This document shows, one piece after another, positions 1-5,380 of a DNA stretch of 5,380 nt. This stretch comes from Candidatus Aerophobota bacterium (GTDB lineage Bacteria; Aerophobota; Aerophobia; Aerophobales; B3-G15), in contig JACUUP010000098.1 in NCBI GenBank assembly GCA_014859225.1, positions 1-5,380 on the forward strand. Direction: 5' to 3'. The position numbers and the translations under genes were made by a program. The first letter of the stretch is position 1. Every line of letters starts with the position of its first letter. A model generated the notes under the pieces. The model worked only from the letters and a program-made list of their open reading frames with translations. It was not told the origin of the DNA and did not search any database.

Positions 1-24
1 CAGCGGAAAAAATATGCCAAAAAA

Positions 25-54
25 TTGACATAAAGCTGTTACTTTTTGTATAAT
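25..54 (+). promoter_or_regulatory. Consensus sigma70-type promoter for the four-gene cluster
   Basis: A perfect -35 hexamer TTGACA (25-30) is separated by 18 bases from a perfect -10 hexamer TATAAT (49-54). Both hexamers match the vegetative sigma factor consensus exactly. There is no TGn extension before the -10 box. Transcription would start near 61-62, giving a leader of about 66 bases before the ATG at 128. It is the only strong promoter I see, so it probably drives all four genes. Function is inferred from sequence alone. Confidence 0.82.
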
Positions 55-61
55 AGAAAGT

Positions 62-66
62 GGAGG
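62..66 (+). promoter_or_regulatory. GGAGG Shine-Dalgarno-like motif at the predicted transcript 5' end
   Basis: GGAGG is a perfect anti-16S match, but it lies at the predicted +1 of the transcript. It is 13 bases before an in-frame TTG (80) and 61 bases before the ATG (128) that fits the aldolase family. It could serve the TTG start at poor spacing, or it could be a chance match. The ATG at 128 has no Shine-Dalgarno of its own, which leaves the translation start of the first gene uncertain. Confidence 0.35.
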
Positions 67-95
67 ATACAAATTAGAGTTGTTTGGATTATGTG

Positions 96-129
96 CAATT
101 AATTGTGTTGTCATATTGTCATATACAAT
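96..129. repeat. Cluster of short palindromes and a tandem repeat in the leader
   Basis: Three small elements are packed into 34 bases just before the first gene. CAATTAATTG (96-105) is a perfect 10-bp palindrome. TTGTCATA occurs twice in tandem (108-115 and 116-123). ATTGT (115-119) and ACAAT (125-129) form an inverted repeat with a 5-base spacer that overlaps the ATG at 128. These could be operator half-sites for a sugar-responsive regulator or a weak RNA hairpin over the start. In AT-rich DNA such short repeats also arise by chance. Confidence 0.35.
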
Positions 130-898
130 GAAAAACGCACTAAAAGAAAAACTTAAAAAGGGCAATGTTGCCGTTGGGACCTTAATCCAGATTGGTCATC
201 CTGATATTACTGAGATTTTAAGTCAACTGGACTTTGATTATCTCCTCATTGACGCAGAACACGGTCCTTTTGGGATTAAGACAATGCAGGTTATGCTACA
301 GGCGATGAGTGGAACAGCAGCAGTTCCTATTATTCGCACTCCTTCTAATGACCCTGTTTTTATAAAACGTGCTTTAGATATTGGTGCCTGCGGCCTGCTT
401 ATTCCCTTAGTATCGTCCAAACAAGATGCCCAAAACACAGTGTCTGCAATAAAGTATCCTCCAGCTGGAATAAGGGGCGTTGGGCCAAGAAGAGCATCAA
501 GATATTTTTTGGATGTTGAAGAGTATTTTGCTACAGCCGATGAAGAGATTTTAACTTTAGTGCAGATAGAGACAAAAGAAGCGGTAAATAATGCTGCCGA
601 GATTTTGTCGGTTGAAGGGATAGATGGATACTTTTTAGGTCCAATGGACCTCGCCGCTGGATTAGGACATATTGGGAATGAAGCTCATCCGGAAGTTGAA
701 GAGGCAATAAACAAAGTACTGGTTATGGGAAAAAAAGCTAAGAAAATAGGAGGTATCTATACCTTTAACACAGAAGATGCTCAAAAAAGAATCAAACAGG
801 GATTTCAGTTTATCGCCCTGGGGGTAGACTCAGCATTTTTAATAAAATCTGCCCGGGAGTCGCTTGAAAGAATGAGAATGCTGACTGAAAATTTATAA
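128..898 (+). CDS. HpcH/HpaI-family class II aldolase (2-keto-3-deoxy acid aldolase)
   Basis: This is a cytoplasmic metal-dependent aldolase of 256 residues, the usual length for the family. Members reversibly cleave 2-keto-3-deoxy or 4-hydroxy-2-keto acids to pyruvate (or a related 2-keto acid) plus an aldehyde; examples are HpaI, 2-dehydro-3-deoxyglucarate aldolase (GarL) and 2-keto-3-deoxy-L-rhamnonate aldolase (RhmA). The key residues are visible: DAEH with His45, Arg70 in PIIRTP, metal ligand Glu148 in QIETKE and metal ligand Asp174 in GPMDLA. They sit at or within one residue of HpaI His45, Arg70, Glu149 and Asp175, which supports the ATG at 128. An in-frame TTG at 80 would add 16 hydrophobic residues not typical of the family, although GGAGG lies upstream of it. 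It is the first gene behind the promoter. The exact substrate cannot be read from the sequence. Confidence 0.9.
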   Translation: MKNALKEKLKKGNVAVGTLIQIGHPDITEILSQLDFDYLLIDAEHGPFGIKTMQVMLQAMSGTAAVPIIRTPSNDPVFIKRALDIGACGLLIPLVSSKQDAQNTVSAIKYPPAGIRGVGPRRASRYFLDVEEYFATADEEILTLVQIETKEAVNNAAEILSVEGIDGYFLGPMDLAAGLGHIGNEAHPEVEEAINKVLVMGKKAKKIGGIYTFNTEDAQKRIKQGFQFIALGVDSAFLIKSARESLERMRMLTENL

Positions 899-901
899 CG
901 A

Positions 902-994
902 ATGGTAGAGAAGAGAGCTATTTCCAGAGGTCAAGTTTTAAAAGAAGCGCAAATGTTCGCGTTTCTATCATCATTATCCTGGAGGGATAAATAA
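902..994 (+). CDS. Possible 30-residue small ORF filling the intergenic gap (speculative)
   Basis: An ATG-started frame opens 3 bases after the aldolase stop and closes with TAA 2 bases before the transketolase ATG, so it spans almost the whole 98-base gap. The peptide begins MVEKRAISRGQVLKEAQ and ends LSSLSWRDK; I recognise no domain. No Shine-Dalgarno precedes it, so it would need coupling to the aldolase stop. Its last codons overlap the transketolase ribosome binding site, so its translation could affect transketolase expression. A random frame of this length stays open fairly often, so chance is the simpler explanation. Confidence 0.15.
   Translation: MVEKRAISRGQVLKEAQMFAFLSSLSWRDK
981..986 (+). 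promoter_or_regulatory. Ribosome binding site of the transketolase
   Basis: GGAGGG ends 10 bases before the ATG at 997. It is the best-placed Shine-Dalgarno in the window and fixes the transketolase start. No better upstream start codon competes with it. Confidence 0.8.
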
Positions 995-996
995 AG

Positions 997-2928
997 ATGC
1001 GATGGGGATTTGAAGAAAAAAGCTTGAGCGAAGAAAAAGTTTATAAATTGAAAGAGCTTGCTCACAAAGCAAGGGGTGATATATTAAAAATGACTACAGT
1101 TGCTGGTTCTGGTCATCCGGGGGGCTCAATGTCTTCTATAGATATTTATCTAACTCTCTGGCTATGTGCCAGAGTGTGGCCGAATAACCCTTATCATCTG
1201 GATAGAGACAGGATAATAATAAGTCACGGCCATACATCTCCCGGGGTTTATGTCACTTTGGGGAATCTTGGCTTTTTTGGTTTAGATGATGCCATTGCCA
1301 ATTTTCGCAGAACCGCAAGTATGTATGAGGGGCACGTAGAAAGAGACATCCCGGGTGTGGAGTGGGGTACAGGAAACTTAGGACAGGGGCTATCTGCTGG
1401 ATGCGGCTTTGCTCTGGCTGCCAGATTGTTGGAAAAGGATTTTCACAGCTTTGTGATAATGAGTGACGGAGAACAGTCCAAGGGGCAGGTGGCAGAAGCA
1501 AGACGGTTTGCCCGAAAGTATAACCTCACCAACTTAACTGTAATTGTTGATTATAACCTTCTTCAGTTATCAGGGCCACTTGACCAAATTATGCCCCAAA
1601 ATATAAAGGGTAATTACCGTGCAGATGGGTGGGAAATTATTGAAATTGATGGACACAACCATCAACAGATTTATCAGGCTCTAATAGAGGCAATAGGAAA
1701 TAAAAACTCTCCTGTAGTTATTCTTGCTCGCACAATCATGGGTAAGGGAGTCTCTTTCATGGAAGATAAATTCAAGTACCACGGTTCGCCCCTTTCGGTA
1801 GAGGAGTGCAAAAGAGCTCTTGAAGAGTTAGGTTTACAGGAGGATCTTGACAGATACTTTCAGCTACGAAGGACAACTTCCCCTCCCAGACCAAAAAGAA
1901 AGCGTCCTCCTGAGGCTATCAACGTAAATAGAGGGGAACATTTGAACTATGGAAAGCAAGAGAAGGTGGCTAACAGAGATGCTTTTGGTAATGCCTTGCA
2001 AAATCTTGGAAATCTCAACAAAGCTAACGAGAACGCAACTCCTATTGCTGTTTTTGACTGTGACCTTTTAGGCTCGGTAAAAACAGATGGCTTTGCCAAA
2101 TCGTGCTCTGATTGGTTCTTCCAGGGTGGAATTCAGGAGCACAATATGGCTACTATTGCCGGAGCACTCTCCAGCCAGGGCGTGGTGGTCTTTTTCTCAG
2201 GCTTTGGCGTATTTGGTGTAGATGAAACGTATAATCAACACCGCTTAAACGACATAAATAATACTAATTTAAAGCTGGTATGTACTCACAATGGAATAGA
2301 CGTGGGACAGGACGGGAAAACCCATCAGTGCATTGATTATGGGGGAATAATGAGCAACCTGTATGGTTTTAAAATAATAATTCCTGCCGATGCCAACCAA
2401 ACGGATAAAGTTATACGATATGTTGCTACCAAGCCGGGCAACTTTTTCGTGGGTGTGGGGCGTTCAAAGCTCCCTATCATTCTCTCTGAGAATGGCCAGC
2501 CTTTTTTTGGAGAAAATTACGAGTTTACTTATGGCAGAGCAGAGATACTGAGAGAAGGAGATGAGGCTGCTATCATTTCTGCGGGAACTCTTTTGCATAA
2601 AGCAATTGAGGCCTGGCAGATATTAAAAGAAAAAGGCCATAGTGTCATGGTAATTAATATCGCATGTTGGAGTAATTTTGACGTTGAAGTTCTCAAAAAA
2701 GCGGCAAAAACAGGAGTAATAATAACCTACGAAGACCATACTATAAAAACAGGATTGGGGAGCATGGTGGCTAACTTCCTGGCGGAAAATTCTCTGAGTT
2801 GTCTTTTCCACAAATTAGGCATAAAAAGATACGTCAGTTCAGGCCCTACAGAGGAGCTTTTCAAAATGGAAGGACTTGATACTGAGAGTTTGGTGAACAC
2901 GGTAGAAAAAATCATCAAGGATAAATAA
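997..2928 (+). CDS. Transketolase, full-length, divergent
   Basis: This thiamine-diphosphate enzyme of 643 residues would transfer a two-carbon ketol unit between sugars in the cytoplasm. The N-terminal TPP domain covers about 15-285: SGHPGG with His40, SHGH (77-80), GTGNLGQG (124-131), and the cofactor/Mg motif from Asp157-Gly-Glu to Asn187, with the usual 30-residue spacing. A linker (about 286-322) is rich in Pro, Arg and Lys. The pyrimidine domain has the catalytic Glu381 in GIQEHN and Asp439/His443 in GQDGKTHQ, matching Asp477/His481 of yeast transketolase. The C-terminal domain starts near 505. Arg327, His431 and Arg489 fall where transketolases bind the sugar phosphate, so a phosphorylated (or similarly anionic) substrate is likely. 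Oddities are SDGE for GDGE, GHVE for GHPE, THNG for THDS and GQDG for GEDG. DXP synthase is unlikely on these motifs; a non-standard donor or acceptor is possible. Confidence 0.88.
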   Translation: MRWGFEEKSLSEEKVYKLKELAHKARGDILKMTTVAGSGHPGGSMSSIDIYLTLWLCARVWPNNPYHLDRDRIIISHGHTSPGVYVTLGNLGFFGLDDAIANFRRTASMYEGHVERDIPGVEWGTGNLGQGLSAGCGFALAARLLEKDFHSFVIMSDGEQSKGQVAEARRFARKYNLTNLTVIVDYNLLQLSGPLDQIMPQNIKGNYRADGWEIIEIDGHNHQQIYQALIEAIGNKNSPVVILARTIMGKGVSFMEDKFKYHGSPLSVEECKRALEELGLQEDLDRYFQLRRTTSPPRPKRKRPPEAINVNRGEHLNYGKQEKVANRDAFGNALQNLGNLNKANENATPIAVFDCDLLGSVKTDGFAKSCSDWFFQGGIQEHNMATIAGALSSQGVVVFFSGFGVFGVDETYNQHRLNDINNTNLKLVCTHNGIDVGQDGKTHQCIDYGGIMSNLYGFKIIIPADANQTDKVIRYVATKPGNFFVGVGRSKLPIILSENGQPFFGENYEFTYGRAEILREGDEAAIISAGTLLHKAIEAWQILKEKGHSVMVINIACWSNFDVEVLKKAAKTGVIITYEDHTIKTGLGSMVANFLAENSLSCLFHKLGIKRYVSSGPTEELFKMEGLDTESLVNTVEKIIKDK

Positions 2929-2934
2929 AAATTT

Positions 2935-2946
2935 GGAGAGAGAAAG
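2935..2946 (+). promoter_or_regulatory. Purine-rich ribosome binding site of the MDR dehydrogenase
   Basis: GGAGAG followed by AGAAAG lies 10-16 bases before the ATG at 2957. An in-frame TTG at 2933 overlaps this purine tract and would add eight residues (MERESKSK) that look like translated leader, so the ATG is preferred as the start. Confidence 0.6.
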
Positions 2947-2956
2947 TAAAAGTAAA

Positions 2957-3988
2957 ATGTTAAAGAGAAAAGTGGCAAGGCTTGCAGGACCAAGAAAATT
3001 TGAGATTGCAGAGGAAAAGATAAAACCGCCAGGGGCAAAAGAGCTCTTAATTAGAATAGTGTCAGCGGGTCTTTGTCATACAGAGGTTGCAGCCTATCTT
3101 GGCAAAAGCGCTATTGCAGTCAGCAAGGATGGAAAGTATTTTAAAAATGACAAATTAAAATATCCTCTGGAGCTTGGTCATGAAGGTGTAGGGATTGTGG
3201 AGGAAGTGGGAAAGGATGTAAAGGAATTTAAACAGGGTGAGTGGGTTGGTGGTGTTATAAAGTCCTCCTTTGCCTCATATGTAACAGTTGATGTAACAAA
3301 AAGGTCTCTGGCGAAAATTCCAGATGGGATAAGTGACAGAAAATACTGCCTTGTTGAGCCTCTTATGTGTGTGACTAACATAGTAAGAGCTGCAGCTCCA
3401 AGATTTGGCGATTATGTTGCGGTTATAGGGTGTGGAGCTATGGGGCTTCTTTGCCTGAGTGCTCTTGCAAAAAGCGCTGCTTTTGAGATCGTTGCTCTGG
3501 ATCTTGTTGATTTTCGCCTGAGGATGGCGGAGAAATTGGGAGCTACAAAAACAATTAATCCAGGTAAGGTCAAGACAGAAAAAGTGGTAGAACAGCTAAC
3601 AGATGGACGCGGGATGGATGTGGTAATTGAAATTAGCGGAAGGATGTCTGGTTTTTCTCTTGCCTGCGACATTATAAGAGGAGGATGGTCTCCTGAATCA
3701 GCAGGAGGAAGGGGAAAGATACTTATTCCCTCTCTTTATGCTTTTCCCGAAGTAATGGATGCAGGATACCAGCTCATGTTTAAATCACCAATCATCCATT
3801 CAACCCATCCCTGGTATTCCATGAATTACCGGGAAGATATGACAAGAGGAATAGAAGGATACTCAAAGGGTATTTTCCCTTTAAAACAGCTTGTTACCCA
3901 TGAGTTTTCACTTGAGAATATTGAGGATGGTTTTGAAATGATGGTAGAGCCTGAGGAAAACTACATTAAAGGTATTGTAGTCCCTTAA
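2957..3988 (+). CDS. Zinc-dependent MDR alcohol/polyol dehydrogenase without structural-zinc lobe
   Basis: This 343-residue medium-chain dehydrogenase is probably NAD-dependent and cytoplasmic, and would interconvert an alcohol, polyol or sugar with its carbonyl form. The N-terminal GroES-like domain (about 1-140) carries the likely catalytic zinc ligands Cys40 (GLCHTE), His75-Glu76 (GHEGVG) and Glu134 (VEPL), as in sorbitol and threonine dehydrogenases. The Rossmann domain has GCGAMG (158-163), and Asp182 ends the second strand (ALDLVD), favouring NAD over NADP. The four-cysteine structural zinc lobe is absent: the chain runs from GEWVGG (94-99) straight to FASYV (105-109). About 20 residues (50-69) between HTEVAAYLG and YPLELGHEG look longer than usual. 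The transketolase ends 28 bases upstream and the GH1 gene starts 2 bases downstream, so co-expression is very likely. The substrate is unknown; sorbitol/threonine-type, inositol-type or simple alcohol dehydrogenase are all possible. Confidence 0.87.
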   Translation: MLKRKVARLAGPRKFEIAEEKIKPPGAKELLIRIVSAGLCHTEVAAYLGKSAIAVSKDGKYFKNDKLKYPLELGHEGVGIVEEVGKDVKEFKQGEWVGGVIKSSFASYVTVDVTKRSLAKIPDGISDRKYCLVEPLMCVTNIVRAAAPRFGDYVAVIGCGAMGLLCLSALAKSAAFEIVALDLVDFRLRMAEKLGATKTINPGKVKTEKVVEQLTDGRGMDVVIEISGRMSGFSLACDIIRGGWSPESAGGRGKILIPSLYAFPEVMDAGYQLMFKSPIIHSTHPWYSMNYREDMTRGIEGYSKGIFPLKQLVTHEFSLENIEDGFEMMVEPEENYIKGIVVP

Positions 3989-3990
3989 AT

Positions 3991-5334
3991 ATGCCAGAGA
4001 AATTAGAATTTCCAGACGATTTTTTGTGGGGTGCAGCTACCGCTTCCTACCAGATTGAAGGTGCCTCTTACGAGGATGGGAAGGGGCTTTCAATCTGGGA
4101 TCATTTTTCCCATACTCCGGGAAAAATCCATGGAGGGGATACAGGGGATATAGCCTGTGACCATTATCACAGGTACAGAGAAGATGTTGCCAATATGAAG
4201 GAGATGGGATTAAATGCATATCGTTTTTCAATCTCCTGGCCTAGAGTCATCCCGGAGGGGAAAGGGAAAATCAATAAATCCGGGCTTGATTTCTATGATC
4301 GCCTGGTCGATACACTTCTTGAGGCAGAAATTGAACCGTTCGTTACTCTCTATCACTGGGATCTTCCTCAGAATCTGCAGGAGAATGGAGGGTGGGCAAA
4401 TCGAGATACTGTGGGTTATTTTGAGGATTATGCAACATTGGTCGCACATAGATTAGCAGGTCGTGTCCATCACTGGATCACTCACAATGAACCCTGGGTG
4501 GTCTCATTTTTAGGACATGCCTTCGGCGTACATGCCCCAGGAATAATGGATTTTCCTCTTGCCCTTCAGGTATCCCATCACCTTCTTCTCTCTCACGCTG
4601 AAACAGTAACAGTTTTAAAAGATGCAGGTGATGAGAGGACCAAAGTAGGGATTACTCTCAATCTTTCTCCAATTCATCCTGCCTCAGAGAAAAAGGAGGA
4701 CGTGGAAGCGGCAAAGATATACGATGGACACCTTAACCGATGGTTTCTTGACCCCATCTTCTATGGTGCGTATCCGCCTGATATGCTGGATTGCTATGGG
4801 GAAAAAGTTCCTCAAATTTTGCCTGGAGATATAGGTACAATTTCAAAAAAGATAGATTTTCTGGGAGTTAACTACTATACCCGTCACATAGTCAAACACG
4901 ATCCCCGACAGAGAATTTTAAAAATCTCTTCCGTAGTCCCCAAGGAGGCAGAGTTCACGGATATGGGATGGGAAATCTACCCTTCAGGCATATATGAACT
5001 TTTAAAAAGAGTGCAGAACGATTATTCTCCAGAAGTCATGTATATAACCGAGAACGGAGCTGCCTTCCCTGATACAATCGGTAATGATGGGAAAGTAGAG
5101 GATGAGAGGAGAATAAATTACCTGAAAGAGCATTTTTCTTTTGCACATAAAGCTATGCTGGAAGGTGTGAGGCTAAAAGGATACTTTGTGTGGTCACTTA
5201 TGGATAACTTCGAATGGGCTTATGGATACTCAAAACGTTTTGGTCTTATCTATGTGGATTACCCAACTCAGAAGAGAATCTTTAAAAAAAGCGCCAACTG
5301 GTACAGGCAGGTAATTCAAAGTAACAGCGTGTAG
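3991..5334 (+). CDS. Glycoside hydrolase family 1 beta-glucosidase
   Basis: This retaining beta-glycosidase of 447 residues has the usual size of a bacterial single-domain GH1 (TIM barrel). It hydrolyses terminal beta-D-glucosyl (often also galactosyl or fucosyl) residues. The acid/base is Glu167 in THNEP and the nucleophile is Glu354 in YITENG. Sugar-binding residues are Gln21 (SYQIEG), His122 (YHWDLP), Asn166, Trp401 and Glu408-Trp409 (NFEWAYG). The Glu-Trp pair is typical of enzymes for non-phosphorylated glycosides; 6-phospho-beta-glucosidases replace it with a phosphate-binding Ser/Lys/Tyr set. No signal peptide is seen, so the enzyme should be cytoplasmic and act on imported oligosaccharides or aglycone glycosides. 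It starts 2 bases after the dehydrogenase stop (TAAATATG) with no clear Shine-Dalgarno, which suggests translational coupling. GH1 membership is firm; the natural substrate is not. Confidence 0.95.
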   Translation: MPEKLEFPDDFLWGAATASYQIEGASYEDGKGLSIWDHFSHTPGKIHGGDTGDIACDHYHRYREDVANMKEMGLNAYRFSISWPRVIPEGKGKINKSGLDFYDRLVDTLLEAEIEPFVTLYHWDLPQNLQENGGWANRDTVGYFEDYATLVAHRLAGRVHHWITHNEPWVVSFLGHAFGVHAPGIMDFPLALQVSHHLLLSHAETVTVLKDAGDERTKVGITLNLSPIHPASEKKEDVEAAKIYDGHLNRWFLDPIFYGAYPPDMLDCYGEKVPQILPGDIGTISKKIDFLGVNYYTRHIVKHDPRQRILKISSVVPKEAEFTDMGWEIYPSGIYELLKRVQNDYSPEVMYITENGAAFPDTIGNDGKVEDERRINYLKEHFSFAHKAMLEGVRLKGYFVWSLMDNFEWAYGYSKRFGLIYVDYPTQKRIFKKSANWYRQVIQSNSV

Positions 5335-5380
5335 GGCGCACTTACCATCCCCCAGTTTTTGAACTTAAGGAAAGTTTGCT
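5335..5380. other. Short downstream region, no clear terminator
   Basis: The 46 bases after the GH1 stop show no GC-rich hairpin with a T-run. A weak 5-bp inverted repeat, AACTT (5362-5366) and AAGTT (5372-5376), is present. The purine stretch AAGGAAAG (5367-5374) could be the ribosome binding site of a further gene just beyond the window, but no start codon is visible. Confidence 0.3.

Noticed and set aside
80-127. Upstream TTG start adding MFGLCAINCVVILSYT to the aldolase as a possible signal or membrane segment
   Set aside because: The family begins at the ATG at 128, and counting from there places His45 and Arg70 exactly as in HpaI. The added stretch lacks a basic N-region and would be unexpected for a cytoplasmic aldolase. 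It is kept only as a start-site uncertainty.
949-966. Possible hairpin GCG...CGC followed by TTT as a terminator in the aldolase-transketolase gap
   Set aside because: The stem is only three base pairs with an 8-base loop and no real T-run, so it is too weak for intrinsic termination.
997-2928. 1-deoxy-D-xylulose-5-phosphate synthase as an alternative identity
   Set aside because: The SGHPGG, GTGNLGQG and GQDGKTHQ patterns and the phosphate-site residues fit transketolase better.
2727-3038. 103-codon minus-strand open frame
   Set aside because: It lies opposite the transketolase end and dehydrogenase start, has low-complexity Phe/Leu/Ser-rich content and shows no recognisable domain; it is a shadow of the plus-strand coding sequence.
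4214-4456. 80-codon plus-strand frame inside the GH1 gene
   Set aside because: It overlaps an intact, motif-confirmed GH1 reading frame and has no ribosome binding site or recognisable domain.
3991-5334. 6-phospho-beta-glucosidase as an alternative identity
   Set aside because: Glu408-Trp409 are present where phospho-specific enzymes carry other residues, and no PTS gene is visible nearby.
1-5380. CRISPR array, tRNA, IS element or phage genes
   Set aside because: I saw no regularly spaced long repeats, cloverleaf-like segment, transposase motifs or terminal inverted repeats; coding sequence fills nearly the whole window.

Overview
This 5.4 kb window is bacterial DNA of moderate-to-low GC content. 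It carries one compact plus-strand gene cluster for carbohydrate metabolism. A consensus sigma70-type promoter, with Shine-Dalgarno sites in front of the genes, points to a bacterium. Frequent AGA/AGG arginine codons and Lys/Glu-rich proteins would fit an anaerobic or deep-branching lineage, but the taxon cannot be fixed from the sequence. I see no tRNA, rRNA, mobile element, CRISPR array or convincing terminator, and no credible minus-strand gene.

Layout. Positions 1-127 hold a full-consensus promoter (TTGACA, 18 bp, TATAAT) and a short repeat-rich leader. Four complete genes follow in the same direction: a HpcH/HpaI-family class II 2-keto-3-deoxy-acid aldolase (128-898), a full-length but divergent transketolase (997-2928), a zinc-dependent MDR dehydrogenase without the structural-zinc lobe (2957-3988), and a GH1 beta-glucosidase (3991-5334). 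The gaps shrink along the cluster: 98, 28 and 2 bases. Only 46 bases follow the last stop, so the operon may continue outside the window.

How the genes may work together (inference). The cytoplasmic GH1 enzyme would release a sugar from an imported, non-phosphorylated beta-glycoside. The dehydrogenase would oxidise or reduce a sugar, polyol or aldehyde. The aldolase would split a 2-keto-3-deoxy acid into pyruvate and an aldehyde. The transketolase would move two-carbon units between sugars, probably phosphorylated ones. This combination does not match a standard pathway I can name, and no kinase, transporter or regulator is visible. The most unusual items are the divergent transketolase with its basic proline-rich linker and the short-lobed dehydrogenase.
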